Positions 34,852 through 46,847 of a DNA stretch of 64,000 nucleotides are shown here, piece by piece. Under the pieces are notes generated by a model that saw only the letters and a list, made by a program, of their open reading frames with translations, had not been told where the DNA came from and made no database searches. The DNA is from Gnetum montanum. Its lineage: Eukaryota > Streptophyta > Gnetopsida > Gnetales > Gnetaceae. Position numbers and translations under genes: made by a program. Position 1 is the stretch's first letter. Each line of letters begins with the position of its first letter. The DNA is taken from NCBI GenBank assembly GCA_015680685.1, contig MNCI01007731.1:131546-195545 (forward strand), in the 5' to 3' direction.

Positions 34852-37800
34852 ATGGCTCCAAGGAAGGAACGCATAAACTTGGCACTTGTAAAGGTCGAGG
34901 AGGTGGAGAAAACCTTGGGGCGCATGACACAAGCGCACGTGGAAGGACATGCCATTGACCCAGTAGGCTACTGTGCTCCCTCTACTTTTTCGTAATTTTG
35001 TTATTTTTTTTGCTTCTGGTATTCACTGCTTTTGTTTTGCATCCTAGTTTTAGCCATTTTTTTTCTGTCATCGCGTTGTTTTTGCCTTTGCATCACCACT
35101 ATTGTCATCTCGGCCACGGTGAGTGAATAAACATTACGCCATCATTGCATGCAAAGTTGCTTAAACTACCATCGCTGTAGTTGTCATAACCACGGGGGTT
35201 CGTGCAACTTAAGTTACTTGATCTTCGAATGGCGTGGCGTAGGATCCTTGGGAAGGTTGGGCCATGCGTGATGTTATAGTGCAACACATGTTCTGTTGGG
35301 GCGTATTGTTATTAGGGTTAATTTCTCTGTTGCTATGCTAGGCTGTTTTTGCTACACTATCATTGTCATGTTCTTACTATGCTACATGCGGGAAGAGGGT
35401 TATGCTATGCTATATGCATGGACTACTAATTATTACTATGTTGCATGCACATTGCACCTAGACATGATGCTAACACTTGCTAGTTATGTTGTGTAGGATG
35501 GGGCTAAGGCCAATCTTGATTGTTTTAGAAATTAGAGGGGTCCTGTGTCATGTGAGCAAACCTGTGGCCAATGCTCCTCCTCCCCAAATACGTGTGGGAG
35601 AGCGAGGGCTCTGGTTCAGGAAAGGGGCACAGGACTTCTTACAATTCCTCCTTGACCACTTCCATGTGATCATTTGGTCATCCCTAGAGGAGGAGGAGGC
35701 ACCCGCCATACACAAAAGCCATATTGCCTGGGGGAAGGTCAGGGCATTCTAAGGTTTGTAACCAACAAGGCAATCATGATTAGGTAGGGAGAAGGATCCA
35801 TTCAGTGCCCAACAGGGTTAAGGCATTTCGCTTGGATCTGGGATATGCTTGAATACAGCTACTACCACTGTTACAACACATTATTCCTCGCACGTTTTAT
35901 AATGACGTGCTTCCAAAAGCCATAGGGAATTTTCTACTATGCTGGTGAGTGAGTTTTGTAGCCTTGTTCCACTGTGTTTATGCAATGCTGGCCATATTGG
36001 CCAAATGCTAATAGTATGCATTTGTTACTAGGTTCTTCATCAAGAAGGATGGGGTTCACGACCTATTGGGTCTACTGGCTACAACACAGATAGCCCTACA
36101 GGAGTTCTCTTTTGCTAAGAACCTGCGGGTGGGCGTGATTGGTCAATGTGGGGGTGAATACCACACCTACCCAGGCCTATATTCTATTCTCTACGATCAG
36201 TGCAAGGGGCAGGGTTGGCTGGATGAGGAGTGGGTAGAACCCTTCAAGCTGGTCACGGTTGAACAAGTTCAGGTTAACCTTTCACTGTTCCCGTTACCAT
36301 ATAGTCTTGGTAGGCCAAATAGTAAGTGTCGTATGCTTAAGTGTCTTTGCAATCTTTGTACTTTTTGCATTTTTATGCTAAACGTTTTTGCAAAACTACT
36401 GTAGGGGCAAAGAAGCCCTAGGAGGTGACGGTGGTAGCCGCTGAGGCTCAAGGGGTAAATATCTACTTCAAATATGGTGAAGTAGAAGCGAGCCAACGTT
36501 GGATAAACGATGCAGCTTCAGACTCCTTGGTCCAGAACCTCCAAAAGGCTGGGCTTATGGATCTATTCTTGGCCCTGAATCTGAGCATTCTTGCCATCGA
36601 GATGCTCTTTCTAGTCAACTCCTTTTCTGACAAGGCAGGCCACTTCCGCATGTGCATACAAGGCATGTGGGTGGTCATTCAAATCAATGACCAGCTATTT
36701 GCAGACTTGTTAGATGTTCCTCCTGATGGCGTCCTCATAGGGTCAAAGGACAAGAAGGAGCTGACCCTTCAGAAGAAGGACATTCAAGAGTGGCTGGGGT
36801 TTACTAAGGAGTGAAAAGGGCTCCCCATGAAGAAGCTTAAAGATAGGCCTACCAAGGAGATCTACCCTATCTTCCATGCTTACGCGTTCCCCCAGCTGCT
36901 TACCCAAGGGAAGTTTCTGGGAATTGAGCAGGCCTAGATAATGTGGGAGGTCATGGAAGAGGGGGCTTGTTACAACTGGGCCAGCTTTCTATGTAAAGGC
37001 TTGCAAGCCAAAATTCTGGGACTTCGCCAGAAATTGAAGTCCCATTCTAACATACATTATGCCTTCTACATAGCCTATCTAAAGTGCTTCACGGAGTTTT
37101 TGGTAGTTCAAGACGATGGAGTCTAGGTTATGCAAAATCGTAACCAGATTTTAAAACCCTAGATTGGCCAGACCCTATAGACCATATGAGCCCAAGATCC
37201 CCCAGAAATAATCAGGGAGTTGTTCTCTGTGACGACTAAGGATTGGGTGGCTCGTAATGTTCATGGCTAGGACAGCATAGGAGAGACACCCCCTACTGTA
37301 GCCGGTAGCATGTTGCGGGGGGAACGTCTCATAGCCGAGACTATGCCCAAAATGTTGTAGTGGAGGAGGCCTCCCCTAGCTGAGGAAACCCTTCATGTGG
37401 AGGAAGAGGAGGGGTGAAGACTACAACTTAAACTACAGAGGATGTAATTCCCCATTGGTAAAAACTTTTTTCTAATGCTTACTTTGTTATTGTTTGCTAC
37501 ACTATGCTACACTAGGCAGTGTAGCATAGTGTAGCACCTGCTTGAAGCTAACTTGTTTTGGACTAATGCAAACATGTTTCTTTACTGGCAAAGGAAGAAG
37601 AAGAAGAAGAAGAACGTGACGAAGAGGTGTCGGCACCTAAGACTGGGGCAAAAAATAAGGACACGGAGACCCCAGTCTTGGATGAAAGGGCCTCAGCCAA
37701 GAAGGGAAGAACCCTTGTCGCTAAGGCAAGGGCTCTTGCTCTTAGGGAGAATCCTCCTGCTAATGAAGAGGAGCCTCCCTTGAATGAAAAATAGGTTGGT

Positions 37801-39276
37801 CTCCTAAAAGGAAAGGAACCATCGCATGAGGAAGAGGTCCGTACAGACTTGGTAGGGACCTCTACCAAGGCTACATCCATCGTCTTGCATCAGCAAGAAG
37901 GGAGACCGCAATCGGATGCTGGTGAGTTTGGAAATATGTCTACCTTGTCATAGTCCATTTCAACCATTGCTGATATGTTTAGTTATGTAATAGACACTAT
38001 TGTTGATGTTGCAGGATCCTCTATGACTCATGTAGAGTCATGGGCTGAGATCCCTGACAAGTTTACATTCGTGTAGGGAATCGTTGACGACATGATCAGT
38101 TGCCTCCAGCAGGTGAACCTTGACATGGGTAAGTAGTAGTGTTAGGTGCTCTCATATTGTTATGCTAGAATTCCTTGAGTTTGCTAATCTTACTATGCTA
38201 ACATGACTGCTATGCTCTTTATGTCATGATAGCCTCTTGACTCAAATGGGACTCAGCATGACCTTTGAAGGTTGGTGTTGTGCCTACATTCTCATCTGAA
38301 GTGACCAAGGTGTCCCTTCGTGCATACGACGAGGCTTGCAAATGCATTTTGCACTTGGCACACTCTTTGTGGGAGTATAAGCATGTCAACGAGGACCTAT
38401 GGAAATGGTCCAAAGAGCTAAGCAAAGAGAGGCAGACCTGGTTGTCGAGGTGGAGGATCTCAAGTCGAGGAACAAGTTCCTCATAGTCCACGACACTAAT
38501 AATGAGAACTGGTGCATGACTATAATAGACTACGCTAGGTTTTGGATAGTAATGCGTTAGAACATTGAAGCCACCCACAAAATAATAGAACATCGGATGC
38601 AAATGGACTTGCTAGCCTAGAAGTGTTAAGACTTGAAAGACTTCAGCACCAAGGTTTACGAATGGGGGAGGTCCCAGAGGAACCACAAACACATGTATAA
38701 ACAGGAAAATACCACCCATTGTAAACTGTATAAGGACGCTGCTGTGGAGGCATTTATGTATAAAGAATTTGTAAACGCTATCGATGCTTCTGAGACCTAT
38801 GCCAAGTTCAAGGAGCATGTAAAGGTTACGGAATCTCCTAACTTGAAAGTGGACCTTCCTATAGGAGACACCGCAATCGTCTACTTTTCCCTGGGACCAC
38901 CAAGGTGGACAACCTCTGAAAAAGAGAGAGCCACTATAGACGCTGAACTTAGCAACAGCCGTTGGGTGGACATCACAGCAGAGGAGGTCTGGCACCACCT
39001 CGGGCTCGATTTAGATCGGATACCCTTTGAGATGGACACAGGCCCCTCTCAGGTTAGTCGCTTTCTACTGTATTGGTGCTCATGCTCTACTATAGCTTGC
39101 ATTTTGTTGCCCTAAATAACCTCTTCACTCTTGCGATGTAGGCCCCAGACGAAGGCGCAAGGCCCGTGGAGGAATGGAATGAAGAACTAGAAAAGGGCAA
39201 CGCAAGGGAAGGTGATGCAAAAGGAAATGATGTAGGAATGAAAGACAAAGATGACAAAAACAAAGAAAACCCATGA
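34852..39276 (+). pseudogene. Antisense captured gene: FCP1-like phosphatase, mobile-domain-like and coiled-coil protein (outer copy)
   Basis: Eight exons can be read with GT-AG junctions: 34852-34962, 35497-35944, 36032-36309, 36405-37457, 37594-37921, 38015-38128, 38233-39052 and 39142-39276. Exon 1 (MAPRKERIN, then KTLGRMTQ) is open. Exons 2-3 give the FCP1/NIF-like HAD fold: LIVLEIRGVLC with Glu replacing the nucleophilic Asp, FLQFLLDHFHVIIWSS, then FFIKKDGVHDLLGLLA. Exon 4 has the mobile-domain-like block (LFLVNSFSDKAGHF to LLDVPPDGVLIG) and WEVMEEGACYNWA. Exon 5 is Glu/Lys-rich, exon 7 a coiled coil, exon 8 a charged tail with stop at 39276. Several exons carry stops, so this copy is also broken. 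Similarity to the inner copy is about four in ten residues in the mobile-domain part, lower than RT. Confidence 0.78.
37496..37532. repeat. Palindromic TAGC-type repeat in an antisense-gene intron
   Basis: GCTACACTATGCTACACTAG and the following GCAGTGTAGCATAGTGTAGC form an almost perfect inverted repeat with a tiny loop. The same word type fills the U3 part of the LTRs. Confidence 0.8.
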
Positions 39277-39449
39277 CCACATGGGATTTTCTTTTTGGAA
39301 TTTTGAATATTTGTAACAAACTTTGCAAACATTATTTGAAAGACAATAGTTTTGAATAAAGCAAAGAGGATTTTGTGAAACAGAAATTGATTCTACGCTA
39401 ACTTGTGTATTGCATACGTGCTGCGTTTTGTATAAAATGTTCATGCTTT

Positions 39450-39845
39450 CATGTGCTAGTTTTAGGCCATTTCAGGCCATTGCTAGTTTTAGGCCGTTTC
39501 GGGCCATTGCTAGTTTTAGGCCATTTCGGGCCATTGCTAGTTTTAGGCCATTTTGGGCCATTGCTAGTTTTAGTTCATTTCAGGCCATTGTGTAACATGC
39601 CAAAGAGATGATACTTTAAGAACTTGAACAATGGCTAACTAGTAACTTATGCTAGTTTTAGGCCGTTTCGGGCCATTGCTAGTTTTAGGCCGTTTCGAGC
39701 CATAACATAGCATAATTTTAGGCCATTTTGGGCCATAGCGTAGCATAGTTTTAGGCCGTTTCAGGCCATAGAGTAGCATAGTTTTAGGCCATTTTGGGCC
39801 ATAATGTAGCATAGTTTTAGGCTATTTTAGGCCATAGCGTAGCAT
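39450..39845. repeat. Minisatellite after the antisense gene, outer element
   Basis: First block (about 39453-39588): five copies of a 27-bp unit near TTGCTAGTTTTAGGCC and ATTTCGGGCCA. Second block (39651-39845): about six further copies, in which TAGC-type words (CATAGCGTAGCATAG) are spliced between cores, giving units of about 35 bp. It lies between the end of the antisense gene and protease. Confidence 0.92.
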
Positions 39846-39949
39846 GCCAAAAGGATGGTAACAAAGCAAAAGGTGGTGAATGCACAAGGAATGGTAACTA
39901 GGAAAGGAGCAGTGGGGTTGCTATGCCACGAGTAACTACTTCTTGACCC

Positions 39950-40901
39950 ACCATGGGTTGAGTGCAATGTAAGGCCGAGGTGTTTTGCTAGGGCCCTTGT
40001 CCACATCATTGTCCCTCGCTTGGAAGGGCAACTCAACCCATACGCTTTCATTTTGGAGACCGGCCTGGTGGACCGATTCTCCCGCTGATTGTTTAATGTG
40101 TGTGTGAGAAGATGTTTCATTCTCAGAGGTTATGACCTCTAAAACCTACTCCATGTCTACATTATTGATAGCTTGTGCTGCTACTTCGTCACCACGGATC
40201 ACCACCTCCTTGCCCTCATATGGCAGGTGGATTTCCTGATGTATGGATGAGGAGACAGTCATACATTATGCTAACCATGATCTCCCCAAGATTAGGTTAA
40301 ACACATGCATTTCCTCAACCATGATGAACGTTGCGTTTGTGGGGAACTGGTCCCCTGCTACGAAGCCTATGTGAACTATGCCTTTCACCAGGACACGTGC
40401 CCCGTTGAACAACCTTAGGCACGATGTCGTTGTGGGTTTGATCTAGTCGACCAAGCCCAAGTTATCCACAATAGGGAAGAGGATGACATTTGTTGCTGCC
40501 CCATCATCAATGTGTACCCTTCGGATCCAGTGTTGGCCGATCCGAATTGTGATGAAAAGGGGTACCGTGGTCACTTGACCTCTTTCAAGATCTTTCCTAA
40601 TGGCGTTGTTGCTGAAAGTCAATTGGGATGGTTCAGGCTCTATTAGTGCATAGGGAAGCATGACTGAGTGGATTGCTTCCTCTTCTGCTGGCATGTCTTC
40701 GTCAACTGGAATCACTATCAACATGTGGATCAAAGCCTTGCGGTGGGGGACAGACATCATGATCAAGTCGTACAGGCTCAGTGTATAATTTTCTATTTTA
40801 GAGCCTACTTGACTTGAGTGAGGGCATCCAAAAGGTCTTGGCCACCCCCCTATTTTGCGCTTTCCTCTTCTTTGACTCATCCTAGAAGACAAATTTCCCA
40901 A
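39950..40901 (-). pseudogene. Aspartic protease of the outer element
   Basis: Element-sense reading shows AIRKDLERGQVTTVPLFI, the active-site-like IDDGAATNV (about 40515-40487), GDQFPTNATFI and NLILGRSWLA, matching the inner protease. A stop follows the last block. The tail VELPFQ to NPWWVKK ends with a stop near 39935. DDG replaces the canonical D-T/S-G in both elements, so it was inherited rather than a recent decay. Confidence 0.86.
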
Positions 40902-41399
40902 GGAGGGGAAACATTAAATCTAGGCTTAGACCCTCTTTGGCAGGGTGGCATGGACTACGCTGTTATAGCCATGTTCATTTTTGGTGACAAGGGCGTAGAC
41001 GTAGGGGAAAAAGATGTAGGCTTGGGAATGCCTTGTGTGGCATTCCCCTTTAACACCTCACCTGCGAAACACACTTCTCATTTTTTACAATGAGAAGGTT
41101 GTTCAGCTATCTTATGCGGGGTGGGGGCTATCGAAGGAGTCGACCCCCTAATGGTGAAAGGTGCTAACTACGTTAGCGGGTGAAGTAGCATAGTTTCGCT
41201 AATAGGTGGCACAGAGATGGATGCCTGTCGTAGGACTCTCAGAACGAATAGATGTTGCGAGCTTTGATTAGCCTCTCGTGGTGCTGGTGCACTACGTTGA
41301 GGCACACGGACCATGAATGGTTGCTAGGGTGGTCTAGGATCATTATCAATGTCGATGGTGTTGATGATGTAATCGACATTGTTGGCATTGAGTGGGTCT

Positions 41400-43726
41400 A
41401 TGTAGACATGCATAGATTGGTTTTTAGGGTGCATTGGGTTGATTTCATCCAACACCAGTTTTCCCTGATCAATCAACCTCTGGATGTCATCCTGCAATGC
41501 TAGATAGTAATATGTATTATGACCAGACTATTGGTGATAGTCACAAAACCTGTCTAGTCTAAAACCCTTAGGAACTGGGGGCTCATTGGGAAGGGCCAAG
41601 GAGGGGTTCCTAAGGAGCTCGCAGTAGTGTTGATGTCTGCTAATTGCTTCTTATGACATTTTCTTGTATTGCATGTGCCTTGCTACCAATAGTTGCTTCA
41701 AAAGTTCTAAAGGTTTGAGAGGTAGTGGGGTGTACTTTGTGCAATCTTTACACTCAAATTTTGGTTTGGGTTATGCAGATATCTCAGGTGCGGGTACTGG
41801 AGTTTGCAACATGTTGCCCTACTTGGGCATGGGGTTAGCTGCGAGAATGGCTAGTTTCTTGCTATTCTTGTTACCATTGTTACTAGTTATGGGCTTGGCC
41901 TCAGTCGCCACAATGGCCACTGTGGTTGTCGAGGCTTTACCCTTGTCCTTCTTTGTGAAGGTGTTTTTGTAAGCGATGTAGGCTGAGTCTTTGCTTGCCT
42001 CGGTCGCATCTTGTATACTCTTAGTCTGAGCGAAGGCTTGACTAAGAGTGCGAGGGGCGAGGTAGTATAGTTTAGACTTTATAAAGTCATTCACTGTACC
42101 CTTAAAGATGGCCAGAAAATGGGCCTCCGCAATGGGCTCATAGATTTCGTTAAGGGTTGTGCTCCATCGCTGAATGAACTTCTAGACTAGCTCCAGAGGC
42201 TCCTGCTTCATGCTCATTAGCTAGTCCAGTGTGATTTCTGGCTTCAAGTTATACTTAAAGCACATCACAAACTGGGTCAGAAGCTCTTCTAGAGTTGAAA
42301 TCAATGAGTGTGGTAGTGCGCGGTACCAATCTAAGGCTCTCCTAGCCAAGGACATAGCAAAGACATGAATGATCGTGTGTGGCCATTGTTGCAATAGGAG
42401 AGACGCAGACCTAAAGGTAACTAGATGTGAGTTGGGATCCCCCTCCCCATTGTACTTCATGAAGTGTGGGAGAGACATCCTTGGGGGTAACGTCAGAGCA
42501 GGGATCATAGGGTTGATAGGGTCATCTTGGTAAAAGTCCATGACTTGTACCGTGTTAGACCCAATATCTTTGAGGCATTTGATTTCCTCAGTGAGGATCT
42601 GGATGAGTTGGAATGCTTGGTCTAGACCCTGTGACGTTGTGGGCGGTTGGGAAACTGCCGAGGAAACCCCCACCTGTGGAATGGTGGGGGTGGTAGTGTG
42701 ACCCATTGATGGTACCATTGGGGTAGCCCCCATGAGCGGTGCTGCTTGCACTATCCACCACTCGATAGGTGGTGCTGTTGGAGCAGCAACCGTGGTTTGA
42801 GCCGCTGGATAGACTACTTGTGTTACCGATGGAATCGACCATAGCCCCGTGTTAGGTTGTACCATTTGCATAGTTTGGTAGGTCTGAGGGAAAACATAAT
42901 GAGACATCTATGATGGTTGTGGAATAGGCAAAGAAGTGAAGGGGTTCCACCATGTGGACGGGCCCGTGCTCGCCATAGTGGATGGAACAAATGTGAACGT
43001 AGAAATCGAAATGGAAGTTGCATATGATTGTGAAGTAGGTACAACATGAATATGCAGTAAGGTAGCCGTGATTGGTGTGTGATGTGCTACAGGAATGGAT
43101 TGATGAACAGTTGTTGCAAATGAAACAAGAGAATGAGGGCATTGATACGCTGGGAAGGTGACATGGCTACCCATTGCGGTTGTAATTGTAGGCTGCAGGA
43201 GCGTAGGGGTGATGACAAAGGGAATGGTGATAGACAACGTGTTGGCCCAGAAGAACTCGGTAGGAGGGATAGGAATGGGGTTGGTTGGACCTCCCTCTTT
43301 GGATTGGGAATTGAGTTCCTCCTATCCATCTTGCAAAGCGTCATCCTGGTTAGATGTGATGTCTTGTTACTCCCTAAGCCTAGCCAACTTGATTAGCTTG
43401 TCTAGCAGCCTTTGGTTTGCTTGTGTCAAAGGTATGGAAGCGTCGGGAGTGGGAAAAAATTCCTTCCCATCGTAGTAAGCGAACTCGAAGCTATGTTTGC
43501 CTTCAAGTTCGTGCACATCCAAAGGCAGGTTTGCCTGAACCTTTGCACAGAGGAAGTTGTAATGCTCATGTTGCTGCGCCAAGCCCTCAGGTCCCTGATT
43601 TTGGATCCTGAGGGATCGACATGTCTCCAACATTGGGTTCAATGGTTTTTTGGCACCAGTGATGCCTTGAACCATGATGGGAACCTCAACGTTGAAGGTA
43701 TTAGCAGTAGTAGTTGTAGAAGTCAT
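41400..43726 (-). pseudogene. Gag of the outer element
   Basis: A likely start ATG is at 43726 (MTSTTTTANTF). The N-terminal block YNFLCAKVQANLPL leads to KEFFPTPDASIPLTQ. After a stop comes a Pro/Thr/Ile-rich linker, then an open 228-codon stretch (42907-42221) with LPHFMKYNGEGDPNSHLVTF and ALDWYRALPHS, the capsid region of plant Ty3 Gag. A Lys-rich segment (42094-41819) follows. The zinc knuckle near 41530-41490 is damaged: a stop lies inside it and the last Cys is Tyr. About 780 codons to the knuckle region. Confidence 0.88.
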
Positions 43727-43860
43727 TGTTACTAAGCTAGACAGTTTTGCAAATGTGAAAAAAGCAAAGAAATCAGGAAAGCTAAGCAGTTTTGTGAATG
43801 AGAAGAACAAAGAAGTTGACAAGCAATAAAAAAAAGGCTTTATGTCTTGCAGGGCTTCCA

Positions 43861-44184
43861 AGGAGCCCTCGAGGTGACCGATCTATACCACATTATGCGT
43901 AAGCAACTGCAAAAGGGTGTCACGTTTACGCTAGTACATGATAGGATATAGAATGCATGCAAGACTACCAAAAAAAAGGCAAGTCAACTGGCAACTGGAG
44001 GCTTTATGTCCTATAGGGCTCTCGAGGAACCGTCGAGGCGACCGATATGCATCGCACGACACGTAATCAACCACAGACGGGTGTCAAGTTTATGCGAATG
44101 CATATCAGGGTGCAGAAGGCTTACAGGACTACTATGACACACGGAAAAGGCACCAAAGGGCCCTCCTTCTAGGACCAGAAAGAC
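43861..44184 (-). other. Leader with putative primer-binding region, outer element
   Basis: Untranslated sequence between the 5' LTR and gag. Next to the LTR the minus strand reads GTCTTTCTGGTCCTAGAAGG, resembling the inner element here. Two imperfect copies of a phrase around GGCTTTATGTC(C/T)T and CAGGGCT lie at about 43836 and 44003, in plus orientation. Confidence 0.6.
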
Positions 44185-45838
44185 TGTAGTGACCGAAAAT
44201 GTCAGTGGCTAGAAAAATGTCAAGGGGTCGTCGACCGTTGACAGTCTCGACCTCGTTTCCACGGGAGGGCCATGTTAGATGGAACAGAAATGGGGCACCC
44301 TGAACAGTCTAGTCGATCAGACAGGGACTTAGTTGGGGTCTATATAACCTTTTGCAACGTGTGATTTGAAAACAAGACTGATAGCATGAAGTAATGCTTA
44401 AATATAAAAGAGATAGGAAGCAGTGTAAAATGTAATAGTAAATAGGAGATAATGTAAAATGTAGTTAGAAAAATGCAGCACTTCAAAGCTATGACCTCGC
44501 TCTGTCAATATGCAAACAATCGATCGCATAATGTTGAGAAGTGCAGAAATCCCGAGAGTAACCAAGATGTGTAGAGTGAGATGGCTGTGCACTTGAACGT
44601 GGGCTTAGTTGTTAACAATGCAAAGTGCTATCAAGGTGGTAGAAGAGACCAGGACAGGATGCTAACTGAAAATGCTAACTGTTTACAATGTCAAACAGAA
44701 AGCTTATAATGCTTGAGATTACAATGCCAACTTTTTTCTTGTCAGCCAACCGAATTGTTAGCTGACTAGATTGCTCAGAAAACCAAGATCGAAAGTGTGA
44801 AAAGAGAGCCCGAGTGCTAGGAGCTCTTAACAGTCAGAGTGTCCCAGTGCTGGAATGAGCCATAGAGAGAGAGTGTGTGTGTGTGCCTGAGAGCGTGAAA
44901 GTTGGAGAGAGTCTAAGCATCTCTCATCGGGGTATTTATAGGATCAAGGGCACACAAAATATGCAGTTTGAATGCCATGTGACTTGGGCCTATGCTGACC
45001 TGTCTATGCTGCATGTGCCTGCATGACCATTGGGTGAGCCTACCACACCGTAATTACAAACCTATGACGTCGTAATTACGCTGTTAGAGCAACGGTGCAA
45101 TTAGGTGAGGAGCATTAATGTCGCGTAACTGCTCACTACATCTTGCCATGCTTTGTAGCGTAGCACTTGGCGTAGCGTACTATCTTGTCACATTATGCTA
45201 CGCTACATAGCGTAGTGTAGCGTAACCATTAGTTTGAAGCAAAAAATTTGCGTTGTGTCCCGCTGCATGTGTCAAAAACTTTTGCAGTGTTGTGACTATT
45301 AGTCATAGATTTGCTATGCTATGTAGCGTATCATAGCGTAGTAGCTGTCCTTAGTCGCAAAAATGTTGCCAATCTGCAAACTTTGAGTTTTGTACTGCAA
45401 AACTAGTGAACTTGCTGATCCCACACTTCGAGATGCCTTTTGTTAACTTCTGCAGAATTGCTACGCCTTGCTGTGCCATGTAGCTCAGCGTAGCATAGCA
45501 GCAAACATGACATGATTTTGGCCAAGTTCACCACTTTCTGATGGAAGGAGACATTGCCGAAGGACTTGGAGTCGGGCAAGGGGACTGATTGTCCAGCTTT
45601 TGCTATGCTATACTACGTTGCCTAGCATAGCATAGCATAGCACTATGCTACTACAAATGTCTTTCGAAGTTCGCTATGCTAGACGACGTAGCGTAGTAAG
45701 ACTTCTTGACTTAGAAAACTTGCTGAAGTAGAGAATCTGAAAATTAGAGCATCCATCTCCTGAAGAACTGTTGTGACGCTGCATGATTTGCAAAGACCTA
45801 GTGAAGCAAGGCGTGCCTTCGAATTTTGGGGTGTTTCA
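44185..45838 (-). repeat. 5' LTR of the outer element
   Basis: 1,654 bp from TGTAGTGACCGAAAATG to GGGTGTTTCA. The TATA-like word is at 44933-44942 (minus), so U3 is about 45838-44910. TAGC-rich palindromes at 45155-45225, 45310-45345, 45465-45505 and 45600-45700 lie upstream of the promoter. A TG run is near 44875. Confidence 0.95.
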
Positions 45839-45925
45839 GTGTGCCTACCCCTTGTGACCACAGTTTAGCTAGAATTTGCAACTAGATGATTCTCTTCCTT
45901 CTTAGAGCTACAATATACCATTCTA
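45839..45925. repeat. Continuation of the long-period array
   Basis: The bases after the GTGTG duplication (CCTACC then GACCACAGTTTAGC and AACTAGATGATTCTC) continue the array unit cut at 11794, confirming the pre-insertion site. Confidence 0.75.
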
Positions 45926-46160
45926 TCACAGTGTGTTACCTTGCGAGTCACATTTCCCTCACATCATGAAATAGATTTCATTTAAGCATAGTGCGACACC
46001 CTATGAGTCACATAACACTCATAGCTTGAGACAACTAACTAGTCAACCATAGTGCATTACCTTGCTAGTTACATTTCCCTCACATTTTGGAATAGAGACC
46101 ATTAGACCATAGTGTGATACCCTATGAGTTGCATAGCCCTCGCACCATGATAACTTGAAC
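45916..46160. repeat. Two-copy tandem repeat, about 121 bp
   Basis: GTG(T/C)(A/G)TTACCTTGC(G/T)AGT then CACATTTCCCTCACAT recur with a spacing of 121 bp, followed in both copies by CATAGTG-GA-ACCCTATGAGT. No gene; 46170-46840 is AT-rich with none either. Confidence 0.75.
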
Positions 46161-46847
46161 ATAGTGTGTGGAGGTGTGAATCGCAATTAAGTCATAGCCT
46201 GAAATAGAGACATGCTCAACATAGTATAGTAACATGTGACTTGCACTCTAGAGATAGTGGCACTGCTATGAGAAGCCTGTCATTGCAGTCTATGCATGAT
46301 GGCTACGACATCATGCGGATTGCAGTCTATGCCTAAGGGTTGATCATTCTAAAGTGTGATGCCCTGCTTTTCATAGTGGCTCACAAAATAGGTGTGTGAT
46401 GACAGTGCGACACATATGTTATCAAAAATCAATTAGAACTATTAACTTTGAGATCAAAAATTAACATTTTATATCTTTTAATACTAGATATTTATTTCAA
46501 GCATATTTTTGAAGCGTTTGTTTAATCATGAGTATCAAACTTGTTGTAACATATGAGCCATAATTAAGGATGAATTATTAGACAAAAAATGCTATAATAA
46601 TTAATAATTGAATATATAGAATAACAAACAACCCAAATTAATAGAAAACATTATGGATAATTTATTACACATACTTTTATAAAAATGAGAAAGATATTCA
46701 TTATAACCAAAGTCATTTACAAAATCATGGAAGAGATGCATTTTACAACACAATAGCATCAGAAAAATGGAATGCATCATGGACAATGATTGTAATCAAA
46801 TTTTGATACATCAGAGCAACATAATCAAAAGTGAATTTCAAGTCTTT

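Larger units (their letters stand above)
11795..45838 (-). mobile_element. Outer Tat/Ogre-like Ty3 retrotransposon, interrupted by a nested element
   Basis: Bounded by two similar LTRs of about 1.65 kb and a perfect 5-bp target duplication GTGTG (11790-11794 and 45839-45843). Reading the minus strand from 45838 the order is 5' LTR, gag, protease, an antisense gene, reverse transcriptase, [inner element], second RNase H, integrase, polypurine tract, 3' LTR. Without the inner element and its duplicated target it is about 17.5 kb. A second aRNH-type RNase H between RT and integrase, large gag and large size are hallmarks of the Tat lineage, especially Ogre. The LTRs differ at roughly one base in eight over the first 230 bp, mostly transitions, so the insertion is old. 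All proteins contain stops. Confidence 0.95.

Noticed and set aside
37563-37880. Ser-rich 105-codon minus-strand open frame
   Set aside because: Reverse of a GAA-rich exon of the antisense gene; low complexity only.
39450-39845. CRISPR-like regular repeat and spacer pattern
   Set aside because: The units are directly tandem or separated by related TAGC words, spacers are not unique, and the genome is a plant's.
42588-43344. Several overlapping minus-strand open frames in different phases
   Set aside because: They arise from the Pro/Thr/Ser-rich gag linker; only the frame with the capsid motif is supported.
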